From: a bacterium
Lineage (GTDB): Bacteria > CLD3 > SB21
NCBI GenBank assembly: GCA_019695335.1
Contig: JAIBAF010000003.1
Location: 1 to 51,306 of the forward strand
DNA length: 51,306 nt
Reading direction: 5' to 3'
A program made the translations under genes and the position numbers. Positions 35,001 to 42,625 of the stretch are shown here, in pieces (position 1 is the first letter of the stretch; every line of letters begins with the position of its first letter). A model generated the notes under the pieces. The model ran no database searches. It was not told where the DNA came from and saw nothing but the letters and a program-made list of their open reading frames with translations.

Positions 35001-36940
35001 CACAAGCTGAACAAGCGTACGTTGTTTCTCCGACGTATTCAATTACTTCAGGAATTAGTAGTGTTACCACGCCTTCCGTCAGTGTTACTAATCCACGACT
35101 CGCGACGGTATCGCCATATACTGTAAGTTTTAATGTTGGTGCCAATGGCAGGCTAATTGCCGGAAGCAGTACCGTTACTATTACATTTAATGCCAGTACT
35201 ACCGTCAGCGCCACCAATACGAATTATGACAGTACTTATATTACAGTTGATGGCGTAGCTACTCAGATTCCTACAGGTTCTATTTCAATAAGCGGCCAAT
35301 CGGTAACTATGACAATTCCAACAGGTATTTCTATTGATAATAACGACGCAGTGGTGATTACGATTAATCGTATCGGTGCTACGGATCCGGTTACCAATCC
35401 TGGAATCCAGGGAAGTTATACTTTGACAGTGAGAACAAGTGTTGAAACGACCGACGTGACGTCAGGCGCTTATAGTATTTCCAATGTTGCGGCTGTCGCG
35501 ACTATACGAACACATATCACTCCGGATACTGTAAATGCAGCTTCTGTTGATACAATACGGTTTACTGTAGGAAGCACCGGAGCGCTCACGGCCAATAGCG
35601 GAACAATCACTATAACCTTTCCTAGTAATACTTATATTCCTTCATCGATTAATACTTCCAATGTAAGAGTGGCCAGTCAAACCAATAATACTTTTACCAA
35701 TGCATTTGCCGTGAGCACCAATCCATTGTTACGTTCAGTCACTATAACAACTCCGGTTGTGGTCAGCAACAATGATTCAGTTCGGGTTGCTTTTCTAACA
35801 GGGGCAGGGATTGAGAACCCATCGGTTTATGGCGATTATACGTTGAATGTACATACGAGCGCTCAACCGATTGACGGAACAAGCTCTGCTTACACATTGA
35901 AACCAACTGTTTCGACTATATCTAATGTGGCATTATCGGTCACGCCGAATGATACAAGTCAATTTGGACGTTATACGTGGTCATTCAAAACCGGAATGCG
36001 CGGTCGGTTAGTTTCTGGCATCAGTACTATTACGATGATCATTCCATACGATGCGACGTTTACTCAAGGAACTCCGGCGGCTTCAAAAGTGACTGTCAAT
36101 TCAATTGCTGCGGGAAGTGTTAGTCTCAAACAAGGTGTGCTTACCAACGCCGACACACTGGTCGTGACGGTCCCAACGACGGTGACTATCGGTAATTTAG
36201 CGAATGTAACCGTTATTATTGACTCGTCGGCTGGCCTCCGTAACGTCAGCTTTCGAACGGTTTCGACTTATAGTATTTTCACCAGCGTTGAAACTTCCAT
36301 TACGGGAACCGATGTAACATTACCCGTTGAATTAGCTTATTTCAGAACGGAGCAATCTGGTAATGAAATTTTAATAAATTGGAGAACTGAAAGTGAAATT
36401 GAAAACGCATATTGGTTAATCCAAAAAGCAGAAGTCATGACTGAAAATGTTAGCGCAGCCAATCTTGATTTTAAAACGATTGCAACGATAAAAGGACAGG
36501 GGACAAAAACGAATGCAACAGATTATTCATTGAGTGATCGTGATGCACAAGTTGGTAAATCTTATGCTTACAGAATTGCTGATATTTCATACGGTGGTGT
36601 TATAGTATATCATGAAATACAATATGTAACTTTTGTTCAGCCGAAAAAATTCAGTCTGTATCAAAATTATCCTAATCCGTTCAATCCTGTAACAAAAATC
36701 AAATTTGATTTGCCGTATTTAGCCAACGTTAAAATTAAAGTATACAATATCCTTGGACAAGAAGTTGCGGAATTGATTAATAAAGAAATGCCTGCCGGAT
36801 TTCACACATTGGAATGGAATGGTCGAAATGATCGCAATGATATTGTGTCGAGCGGCGTCTATCTTTACCGCATTGTCGCCAATACTTCGGATGGAAAGCA
36901 TAAGTTTAGCTCGACGAAGAAAATGATGCTGATTAAATGA
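32078..36940 (+). CDS. Giant repetitive surface protein with T9SS C-terminal sorting domain
   Basis: A 1620-residue secreted protein. The signal peptide runs from Met5 (MKYLLIFVGVLFLLVES), so translation may start at 32078 or 32090; neither has a strong ribosome-binding site. About ten Ig-like beta repeats of roughly 135-145 residues cover residues 27-1410. Each has a motif like STITITFP, a PSSI turn, NPxxxGxYxLxVxTS and a closing YxI. A linker LPVELAYFRTEQ leads to a fibronectin-like region with INWRTESEIENAYW. The last 100 residues are a type A T9SS sorting domain: FSLYQNYPNPFNPVTKIKFD, VYNILGQEVAEL and SSGVYLYRIVA. Likely a stalk or adhesin at the cell surface, needing type IX machinery elsewhere in the genome. 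Confidence 0.93.
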   Translation: MISLMKYLLIFVGVLFLLVESDSLWALGQPNVSVTPSQTNNFGQYTITSSTGNGNTNLIANTDSIIIFFGSATTLPSSIDPTYITVNNTAANAVSIYPTSSNRIAILTPVNIAKNGGTITIVISALAEIVNPASAGNYTLQIETTTERGLITSTNYSISASSSTVSQPAVTPNPSVENLSAAYTVAFNVGSGGLLTTGVSTITIGFPTATGIPNGGLSGVTVNGTTANASANNDTVVIIAPLNVSNNEAVSVVFSLGTGLSNPTSGTYNLSVKTSSENTYVSSANYTISSSNSLSVTAVTLSPTVVNAQAQYSLDFVTSSTGSLTANTDSIVFIFQPNAFLPALIVNSNITITSGGFSDIAAGIAIQKSNSADDDTLFIKTPISIGNSSSVTLNIASTAGILNPSVLGNYYLRLMTSKDRTPVSSSAYAVTNTSTTVSQSIVTPTLTTASAKSPYRIDFNLGANGRLNPGTSTITLTFASGYTLSTTASDYDSTYISVASGAFIQIPTTNIAPNNTAKTIQFTIPSSVISHNNDNIVLIVKRRVGAQPITNPTAGNYNLGVKTSVEASNINSATYNIGGTSIALTGITLSNSTVNSNSTYTFSFTGNNLNGSGGSPDVITITFPEGTVLPATIAATNITLNGAQPASASINTSTRTVTVTVQNGNVSSPFTLVLGSTTAVISNPTVPSTSFYKVTMYTSQNLAPVTSTAYTIAGHSTSVTAVSATASPSVQNATSSIYTVTFTTSSTGKLAGGTASGSSSITIAFGSRTRIPSSITASSVKVNSNACQTVTVLTSGDSGKIKINIPDGLTIDNNTAVSVVFDTSARLDNRNPFGTSTIVVKTSSDTTNASGTYTITLTQLLAVTSVVPSPSRINAASGYSIKFTTGSSGALNQGDTIRIAFPSNTFVPSSINKNDLTVNGINPLVNPTVIGDTIKVNVPQAGGIANLTNVTILINSAAGILNPTTIGTYTLQVRTQAEQAYVVSPTYSITSGISSVTTPSVSVTNPRLATVSPYTVSFNVGANGRLIAGSSTVTITFNASTTVSATNTNYDSTYITVDGVATQIPTGSISISGQSVTMTIPTGISIDNNDAVVITINRIGATDPVTNPGIQGSYTLTVRTSVETTDVTSGAYSISNVAAVATIRTHITPDTVNAASVDTIRFTVGSTGALTANSGTITITFPSNTYIPSSINTSNVRVASQTNNTFTNAFAVSTNPLLRSVTITTPVVVSNNDSVRVAFLTGAGIENPSVYGDYTLNVHTSAQPIDGTSSAYTLKPTVSTISNVALSVTPNDTSQFGRYTWSFKTGMRGRLVSGISTITMIIPYDATFTQGTPAASKVTVNSIAAGSVSLKQGVLTNADTLVVTVPTTVTIGNLANVTVIIDSSAGLRNVSFRTVSTYSIFTSVETSITGTDVTLPVELAYFRTEQSGNEILINWRTESEIENAYWLIQKAEVMTENVSAANLDFKTIATIKGQGTKTNATDYSLSDRDAQVGKSYAYRIADISYGGVIVYHEIQYVTFVQPKKFSLYQNYPNPFNPVTKIKFDLPYLANVKIKVYNILGQEVAELINKEMPAGFHTLEWNGRNDRNDIVSSGVYLYRIVANTSDGKHKFSSTKKMMLIK
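32159..36310 (+). repeat. Ten diverged tandem repeat units inside the surface protein gene
   Basis: Repeat units of about 400-435 nt start near 32159, 32567, 32954, 33377, 33821, 34225, 34655, 35057, 35490 and 35909. At protein level the units alternate between two subtypes. One has VNA before the first strand (33/54/70/90-type odd units), the other has a TGxxRL or GANGRL turn (even units). Boundaries are approximate. The units are well diverged, so this is an old expansion. Confidence 0.8.
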
Positions 36941-36970
36941 GTATTCGTGGTGAACTAAGAGCGGTAGGAT

Positions 36971-37504
36971 TTACTTTTTTATCATTTCAGGATGTTGTTT
37001 GACATATTCCGTCCAGCTTTTTATAGAGGATCGTGGTGATTTCATCCTATGTGCATGGCATACGGCAAGTCCTAATGCATCTGATTCATCCAGCGAAGGT
37101 TCACGACTTAATTGTAACAGTTTACTAACCATAAATCGAACCTGTACCTTAGAAGCATTCCCATTGCCTACGACGGCCATTTTCATTTCTTTGGGGGAGT
37201 ATTCATTGATTTTCAAATTGTGATGAACGCCTGCAAGTATTGCAATACCGCGTGCGTGGCCCAATTTCAGAGCCGATTTAACGTTTTGATGAACAAAAAC
37301 GTTCTCAATAGCCAGCTCTTTGGGCTTATATTTTTTAATGAGCCGATCAAGATTGTTATATATTTCATTCAGTTTCAGGGGGAGAGAGAGGTTGGCCGGA
37401 AGTTCAAGATATCCACTGGCTAAATAGGAGAGTCGATTTTTTTCATAAGAAATAATTCCAAAACCAAGTAATTGTGTACCGGGATCGATGCCAAGAATAA
37501 TCAT
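36971..37504 (-). CDS. ruvC: Holliday junction resolvase RuvC
   Basis: Cuts Holliday junctions during recombination and works with RuvAB. The catalytic acidic residues are visible: D7 in MIILGIDPGTQLLGFG, E in LAIENVFVHQNVKSALKLGH, and the C-terminal pair in LDESDALGLAVCHAHRM. The length of 177 residues is normal. It is the last gene of a minus-strand set, 4 nt after the lipoprotein gene. It is convergent with the T9SS gene across a 30-nt gap. No ruvA or ruvB is in the window, so it is split from its helicase partners here. Confidence 0.95.
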   Translation of the reverse strand: MIILGIDPGTQLLGFGIISYEKNRLSYLASGYLELPANLSLPLKLNEIYNNLDRLIKKYKPKELAIENVFVHQNVKSALKLGHARGIAILAGVHHNLKINEYSPKEMKMAVVGNGNASKVQVRFMVSKLLQLSREPSLDESDALGLAVCHAHRMKSPRSSIKSWTEYVKQHPEMIKK

Positions 37505-37508
37505 TGAA

Positions 37509-37877
37509 TCACAAAACTCGAGTGTACGTTTGAGTGACTGTTTGCTGATTGCTGAAGAATTGAAGAACTAATCTCAGGGCATTTAATTCAACAATATTAA
37601 AAGTAAATTCTTCATTTTCATTGAAAAAATACAACACATTGTCCTCAATCCTAAAAAGAAAAGTCTCATCCACTGGATTATCATTACTTGTGTTCACAAC
37701 ATGAACTGAAAAATTGCTGTTAAATACTAAATTGATTGTCGAGTTTGACTCAATATTATAGAATGCCCATTGACCGATAATCAAAGTTTCTTTTCGAGTG
37801 TCATTGCTGTCAACCAATGCTTCACGGCAACCGGCTGACAAAAAGCAGAGAGTAATAAAAAAGATTTTCTTCGTCAT
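37509..37877 (-). CDS. Small predicted lipoprotein
   Basis: A 122-residue protein with a lipoprotein signal: MTKKIFFITLCFLSAGC, with Cys17 after the LSAG lipobox. The mature part is about 105 residues, beta-rich, with IIGQWAFYNIESNSTINLVF and a generic lipocalin-like or DUF-type pattern (GxW early in the domain). I do not recognise a specific family. It is coupled by an ATGA overlap (37874-37877) to the DUF2520 gene and followed by ruvC. Confidence 0.7.
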   Translation of the reverse strand: MTKKIFFITLCFLSAGCREALVDSNDTRKETLIIGQWAFYNIESNSTINLVFNSNFSVHVVNTSNDNPVDETFLFRIEDNVLYFFNENEEFTFNIVELNALRLVLQFFSNQQTVTQTYTRVL

Positions 37878-38707
37878 GACTTATTTAAAGTAATTTTTAA
37901 ACAAATATCAGTTAAATATCTATATAGTCTTGCAATTTCATGTGATTTCTTAGATAAAATCTTAATGTGAGACCGTATGGTTGTTATATCTTTGCGCGAG
38001 GCCGGTCCCGTAAGTGAAGACACCGTTCCATGCGCTTGTACATTAGCAATGGTTGCTTGCATTAATGGTAATACTACTGCCAGTGTTTGTTTTTCATTCC
38101 AATCTAAGTTATTGTATAATTTTTGAATTTCGTACAGTAAAGCCACCACAAAATTAGAAGCCATAATTCCACCGATGTGATATAAAGATTTATAGCTTTT
38201 TGGAACTAAAATGGTTTTGGCTTTAATTTGCCTGACGAAGTGGTTTATATTTTTTAACGCTTTTTTTTCTCCTTCAATTCCAAAATAAGTATTTTCACGC
38301 ATTTTTTTTCTGCGAGTTGATCGCAACAAGAACGTTTGCATGGGATGCATCGATGCGATCGTCACATCAGCATGGGCGTTAGATTTTGCCGGTTGTAAAA
38401 TGTCTGATGTCAAGCTGCCGGAAGTATGAACCATTGTAACGGAATTTGATCTGAAAGCAACATGGGATACTTCTTTTGCTATTTTTTTCAATGATATATC
38501 GGAGGCGGCTGTAATCACAAAATTACAATCATCGAGTAATTGATAATTCGTACCAAATTTTTTAATTCCAATGCGTTTGGCCAAACGCTGTGCATGCGAT
38601 TTATTACGGCTCACGATGGCTTTAATCGAAAGGCCGCTCAAAAGTATGGCATCGGCGATTCCATACGCAACAGCGCCGGCTCCGATCAGCCCGATTTTCA
38701 AATTCAT
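37874..38707 (-). CDS. Rossmann-like protein with DUF2520 domain
   Basis: A putative NAD(P)-dependent oxidoreductase of 277 residues from the ATG at 38707, where MNLKIGLIGAGAVAYGIADA gives the GxGxxG dinucleotide-binding loop. The longer start at 38773 only adds an implausible leader. The N-terminal Rossmann domain runs to about residue 130 (MVHTSGSLTSDIL, ASMHPMQTF). The C-terminal DUF2520 helical domain has KSLYHIGGIMASNFVVALLY. The family resembles ProC/KARI-like reductases; the substrate is unknown. It is first in the minus-strand set with the lipoprotein and ruvC. Confidence 0.85.
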   Translation of the reverse strand: MNLKIGLIGAGAVAYGIADAILLSGLSIKAIVSRNKSHAQRLAKRIGIKKFGTNYQLLDDCNFVITAASDISLKKIAKEVSHVAFRSNSVTMVHTSGSLTSDILQPAKSNAHADVTIASMHPMQTFLLRSTRRKKMRENTYFGIEGEKKALKNINHFVRQIKAKTILVPKSYKSLYHIGGIMASNFVVALLYEIQKLYNNLDWNEKQTLAVVLPLMQATIANVQAHGTVSSLTGPASRKDITTIRSHIKILSKKSHEIARLYRYLTDICLKITLNKS

Positions 38708-38737
38708 AGTTTCATGTAACGACAAAAGTTCATTCAA

Positions 38738-38766
38738 AACATAGAGAAGATGTGACTGAAACGCAA
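38738..38766 (-). promoter_or_regulatory. Candidate sigma-70 promoter for the DUF2520-lipoprotein-ruvC unit
   Basis: On the minus strand, TTGCGT (38766-38761), 17 nt, then TATGTT (38743-38738), 31 nt upstream of the ATG at 38707. Match to consensus is moderate. Confidence 0.42.
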
Positions 38767-38872
38767 GTCTCAATTAGGGGCATATTGAAATCGATTCAGA
38801 TTATGCTTGATTTCTCATAACGAATTGGCTAACTTTTTTACACTAAAAATTATATTGGAGAACGCAGAGTCC

Positions 38873-39106
38873 ATGCCTCAAGAACCTTTTTCGATGTACA
38901 ATGAAGGCGTAAACGAAGATTTCCGTCATATCGCTGAAACGTATTTCAGTAATTATATCATAGATTGGTGTAATCAAAATCACGTTGATGATCGGTCCAG
39001 AGAATATATCATCAAAGTTCTTTCGGATTATTCCCTTTTCTTTTTTGACAGCATTATGCACGACCTGATTGATTCGGAACCTCCCGAACATGAAATGAAA
39101 AACTAA
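38873..39106 (+). CDS. Small acidic hypothetical protein
   Basis: I place the start at the ATG at 38873, giving 77 residues; the TTG at 38807 would add a poor leader. It is acidic, with a helical middle (FRHIAETYFSNYIIDWCNQN) and a tail EPPEHEMKN. No family is recognised. Its stop overlaps the DUF2203 start by one base, so the two are co-expressed. Probably a small cytoplasmic protein. Confidence 0.6.
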   Translation: MPQEPFSMYNEGVNEDFRHIAETYFSNYIIDWCNQNHVDDRSREYIIKVLSDYSLFFFDSIMHDLIDSEPPEHEMKN

Positions 39107-39501
39107 TGCCTCAGTATCTGCACAATCGTCATTTTACCGTTGACGAAGCACGATCTGTTCTTAAATCCATTAGACCGAAAATCGAAGAAATGTTGCAGTT
39201 GAGGGCGCGGCTTACTGAATTAAATTATGATATATATAAACATGCTTACTTTGGTGGACGCGGTCCCAACGGATCACGGTATCATCCTGATGAGTTAGAA
39301 GCATTGGTTTGTATTTTACGCGATCTTGAACTCAAAGGCGTTTTAATAAAAAGTATCGAGGAGGGTTTGATCGATTTTCCACATGTCCGAGAGAACGGAG
39401 AAGAGGTTTATTTATGCTGGAAAATCGGAGAGGAGAACATCGACTACTGGCATTCTATTGCCGACGGATTTCAAGGACGCAGGTCGATTGACCATCTGTA
39501 A
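39106..39501 (+). CDS. DUF2203-domain protein
   Basis: A 131-residue cytoplasmic protein that fits DUF2203: HFTVDEARSVLKSIRPKIEE near the start, RDLELKGVLIKSIEEGLIDF in the middle and VYLCWKIGEENIDYWHSIAD at the end. The function of the family is not known. It overlaps the small acidic protein gene by one base and is 108 nt before the HD hydrolase gene. Confidence 0.85.
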   Translation: MPQYLHNRHFTVDEARSVLKSIRPKIEEMLQLRARLTELNYDIYKHAYFGGRGPNGSRYHPDELEALVCILRDLELKGVLIKSIEEGLIDFPHVRENGEEVYLCWKIGEENIDYWHSIADGFQGRRSIDHL

Positions 39502-39609
39502 CTACCTTTCCTCGTTCTGTCAAATCTAATAGTACCAAAATTACGGCGCATCTTTTGACGTTCTGGCCCTAACTGAACGTTAAAAAATATTTTAAAGGCA
39601 TCAGCCATC

Positions 39610-40272
39610 GTGGAGTCCAAAAAAAGTAAATCCGGCGGTAAAACGACGGTCGTTATGACGTCGCGTCGAGACGCGGATCTTTTTGATAAATTTGCCGATC
39701 TTGATTACCTCGAAAAAAAATTTGACGAGTACGTTGCACGGTACAAATTATCCAAACGAGAAAAATTTCTCATTCTCAAGGCATTTGACTTTGCCAAATT
39801 AGCTCATAATGGGCAATTACGTGACGAAGGTGTGCCCTATATCAGCCATCCGATCCGTGTAGCTAATATTTTAATGGATGAAGTCGCCGTGATGAAAGGT
39901 GATATGATCTGTGCGGCATTACTCCATGATGTTATTGAAGATTGTGATATTACTCTGCGCGAATTAAAAAATAATTTCAACGATCGCATTGCTCAGATGG
40001 TTAAAACATTGAGCAAAGATCCGTCTCTTGAAAACCATAAAAAAGTTTATTATGAAACGATCGTCAAATCCGATGATGAGGTTAAACTCATTAAAGTATG
40101 TGATCGCCTGGATAATTTAAGATCATTGCGTTTTTCACATAATAAAACTCGTATCCGCCGCTATATCCGTGAAACCGAAAAAAAATATTTACCGCTAGCC
40201 GAAGCAAAAAGTTCCTATATTTTCAGGGAAATGAAACATGAAGTTGTTGTGCTCAAAGGCCGCTTGAAATAG
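39610..40272 (+). CDS. SpoT-type HD hydrolase, stand-alone (small alarmone hydrolase-like)
   Basis: A 220-residue protein with only the (p)ppGpp hydrolase domain of RelA/SpoT. The metal-binding motifs are complete: H66 in AHNGQLRDEGVPYISHPIRV (with H80), H106/D107 in LLHDVIEDCDI, and D165 in KVCDRLDNLRSL. There is no synthetase, TGS or ACT domain. The first 25 residues are Lys/Ser-rich. Start is GTG at 39610 or the ATG at 39655; neither has a strong ribosome-binding site. It would remove 3'-pyrophosphate from (p)ppGpp or a related nucleotide. The nearest RelA-like gene is 24 kb away at 14020. Confidence 0.86.
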   Translation: MESKKSKSGGKTTVVMTSRRDADLFDKFADLDYLEKKFDEYVARYKLSKREKFLILKAFDFAKLAHNGQLRDEGVPYISHPIRVANILMDEVAVMKGDMICAALLHDVIEDCDITLRELKNNFNDRIAQMVKTLSKDPSLENHKKVYYETIVKSDDEVKLIKVCDRLDNLRSLRFSHNKTRIRRYIRETEKKYLPLAEAKSSYIFREMKHEVVVLKGRLK

Positions 40273-40328
40273 TTTCCTTATTTTCATTTGCTTGATTCCT
40301 TCCTTTTTCTCCGCATGCTTCTGTCCGC

Positions 40329-40357
40329 TTGATTTAGAATATTTTAAAAAGTATATT
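40329..40357 (+). promoter_or_regulatory. Sigma-70 promoter for the apgM unit
   Basis: TTGATT (40329-40334), a 17-nt spacer and TATATT (40352-40357) stand 34 nt before the ATG at 40392. It is the same hexamer pair as the promoter at 5004-5032. Confidence 0.6.
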
Positions 40358-40391
40358 TTCCAGCTTGATCCATTAATTCTGGGGAATTTTT

Positions 40392-41609
40392 ATGACACAC
40401 AATGAACTCATCAAAAGTTTGATCCAAAAAACTGATTCAAAAATTATCCTGATAGTTATGGATGGTCTTGGCGGTATTCGGACGAAAGAACATCGCAAAA
40501 CCGAATTAGAATCAGCTAATATTCCAAATATGAATCAACTGGCCAAAGAATCCGTTTGCGGACGTATTATGCCGGTTTCATATGGTATTACGCCTGGGAG
40601 CGGGCCTGCGCATTTTTCATTATTTGGTTATAATCCGACCGATAATAATATCCAAATTGGTCGTGGTGTGCTGGAAGCGCTCGGTTTAGATATGAAACTG
40701 CAAGCCGGCGATGTTGCAACACGGTGTAATTTTGCTACGATAGATGGGAACGGACTTCTAACGGATAGGCGCGCCGGAAGGATTCCAACCGAAGAATGTG
40801 TTCGCCTCTGTGAACTCTTAAAAAAAAATATCCAAAAAATAGATGATGTTGAAGTCATTATTAAAGCGGGCGAGCAATACCGTTTTGTTGTCGTTTTTCG
40901 AGGAAAAAATCTCGACGGATATATCGATGATACGGACCCGCAAGTTACAGGTGTCAAATCGCTTCACGCCAATCCGCGTTCCGAATCATCGAAGCGCATG
41001 GCACAAATTGCGGATAAATTTATTGCTCTGGCCGGTCAAGTTTTAAAAAGTGAGCCTAAAGCCAATGCTGTTTTGATGCGGGGATTTTCAGTACTGCCGC
41101 ACGTGCCCAGCATGAAAGAACGATACGATCTAACTGCTGCATGTATTGCAAGCTATCCATTGTATCGCGGTGTAGCTAGCGTAGTGGGGATGGATGTTTT
41201 GACTACTGGAATGGAAATCAAAGACGAATTTGAAACGTTAAAAACTCATTGGTCCCAATACGATTTTTTCTTTTTGCATGTTAAAAAGACGGATTCGTAC
41301 GGAGAAGACGGAAATCCGGAAGGTAAAATCAAAATTATGGAAGAGGTCGATCGCTTTATTCCGATGGTTCTTGATCTCAAACCCGATGTCATAATGATAA
41401 CCGGCGACCATTCAACGCCTCCTCCGATGAAAAGCCATAGTTGGCATCCGGTGCCATTCTTATTGCATTCAAAAGTGTGTGGAATCGATGATGCCGGCGC
41501 TTTTAATGAATTAGAATGCACCAAAGGCCAACTCAGTAATTTTCCTTCATACTATATTATGGAAATGGCCCTGGCCAATGCCGGTAAACTGAAAAAATTT
41601 GGAGCCTGA
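40392..41609 (+). CDS. apgM: Archaeal-type 2,3-bisphosphoglycerate-independent phosphoglycerate mutase
   Basis: Interconverts 3- and 2-phosphoglycerate in glycolysis and gluconeogenesis. It belongs to the alkaline-phosphatase-fold family of ApgM: IIMDGLGGI-like start (IVMDGLGGIRTKEHRKTE), GITPGSGPAHFSLFGYNPTD with the catalytic Ser region, IQIGRGVLEALGLDMKL, TRCNFATIDGNGLLTDRRAG, and metal-binding FFFLHVKKTDSYGEDG, ITGDHSTPPPMKSHSWHPVP. At 405 residues it is shorter than the bacterial GpmI (about 510), as expected for the archaeal type. It has its own promoter and precedes the CHAD gene by 41 nt. Confidence 0.94.
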   Translation: MTHNELIKSLIQKTDSKIILIVMDGLGGIRTKEHRKTELESANIPNMNQLAKESVCGRIMPVSYGITPGSGPAHFSLFGYNPTDNNIQIGRGVLEALGLDMKLQAGDVATRCNFATIDGNGLLTDRRAGRIPTEECVRLCELLKKNIQKIDDVEVIIKAGEQYRFVVVFRGKNLDGYIDDTDPQVTGVKSLHANPRSESSKRMAQIADKFIALAGQVLKSEPKANAVLMRGFSVLPHVPSMKERYDLTAACIASYPLYRGVASVVGMDVLTTGMEIKDEFETLKTHWSQYDFFFLHVKKTDSYGEDGNPEGKIKIMEEVDRFIPMVLDLKPDVIMITGDHSTPPPMKSHSWHPVPFLLHSKVCGIDDAGAFNELECTKGQLSNFPSYYIMEMALANAGKLKKFGA

Positions 41610-41650
41610 TAACGGGATTAACCTGGAAAATAAGCCATATCACTGCAACA

Positions 41651-42625
41651 ATGCCAGTAGATGCAGGTGCTAGCGCAATTTTGACGACTCGGTTTCAACA
41701 ATGGAAATTGCAGTTTGAACGTATCAAGCGCCGTCAGACTTTAAGCGCTGTTCATGATTTCAGAGTAGCAACCCGAAGATTGCGTGCGGCAATAACCATC
41801 TTTTCTCCTTATCTTAACAAACATTCGTCGGTGCCTTTTGATCAGTTTAAAAAATTTGCACGTCTGTGCGGTATAGCACGCGATCTGGATGTTACAATTG
41901 AACATATTGCAGCGTATCTTCCTAAAATCAGTATCCGTGAACAAAAAGGAGTCCAGTATTTTTTAGAAAGTTACCGCACAAAACGTCGGCAAGAGGGACT
42001 CAAAATTACTGATCAATTTTCCAATGCAAATATTGATCTCATTGAAAATGTTTTTAACGAAACTATTAAGCTGTCGATCATGACGGCGCCGGAATTACCT
42101 GATTTACGCGCACTTTCACGACAGGTAATCGGATCAAAGATAATGGCTGTGTATGAATTTGATGTTGTATGCAGGCGTCCGCTAGAGATCAGTGCATTGC
42201 ACGAGATGAGAATAGCAGTCAAACATCTGCGCTATGTTTTGGAAGTATTCGATAATTGTTTTGATAAAAAGCTCCGTCCTTTTATTGATACGTGTAAGCT
42301 TTTGCAGGATCAATTAGGTTCTATTCATGACGGAGATGTTATGATTGAAGCGTTGCGGTCAGCGATAAAGAAATTTTCTAAATCTCATTTGAATACATGG
42401 CTGTCGTTGATCCAAACAGTTGAAACAATTGATGAAACAAAAATATTGATCGATTCATACAAGCAAATCAAAGTGCAAGATGTCATTCCCGGCCTCATCA
42501 AGCTGTCGGTCCTTCGTATGAATGAACGTGTTCACGCTTACAATAATTTTATAAAATTTTGGAGCCAATATTCTATCGGATTCAAGGAAGAACTTCAGAA
42601 TAATATTGAGAACGGATTGTCATGA
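41651..42625 (+). CDS. CHAD-domain protein
   Basis: CHAD (conserved histidine alpha-helical domain) proteins bind polyphosphate. The 324-residue, nearly all-helical protein has the two expected half-repeats, VHDFRVATRRLRAAITIF (about 34-51, H35) and LHEMRIAVKHLRYVLEVF (about 185-202). Both have the H-x2-R pattern and basic runs. There is no CYTH phosphatase domain; it is a stand-alone CHAD. It overlaps sixA by four nt (42622-42625) and ppx comes next, which points to polyphosphate granule or phosphate control. Cytoplasmic. Confidence 0.9.
   Translation: MPVDAGASAILTTRFQQWKLQFERIKRRQTLSAVHDFRVATRRLRAAITIFSPYLNKHSSVPFDQFKKFARLCGIARDLDVTIEHIAAYLPKISIREQKGVQYFLESYRTKRRQEGLKITDQFSNANIDLIENVFNETIKLSIMTAPELPDLRALSRQVIGSKIMAVYEFDVVCRRPLEISALHEMRIAVKHLRYVLEVFDNCFDKKLRPFIDTCKLLQDQLGSIHDGDVMIEALRSAIKKFSKSHLNTWLSLIQTVETIDETKILIDSYKQIKVQDVIPGLIKLSVLRMNERVHAYNNFIKFWSQYSIGFKEELQNNIENGLS

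Noticed and set aside
32159-36310. Giant repeat region as a possible CRISPR or phase-variable tandem array
   Set aside because: Units are about 400 nt, in frame and diverged; they encode protein domains.
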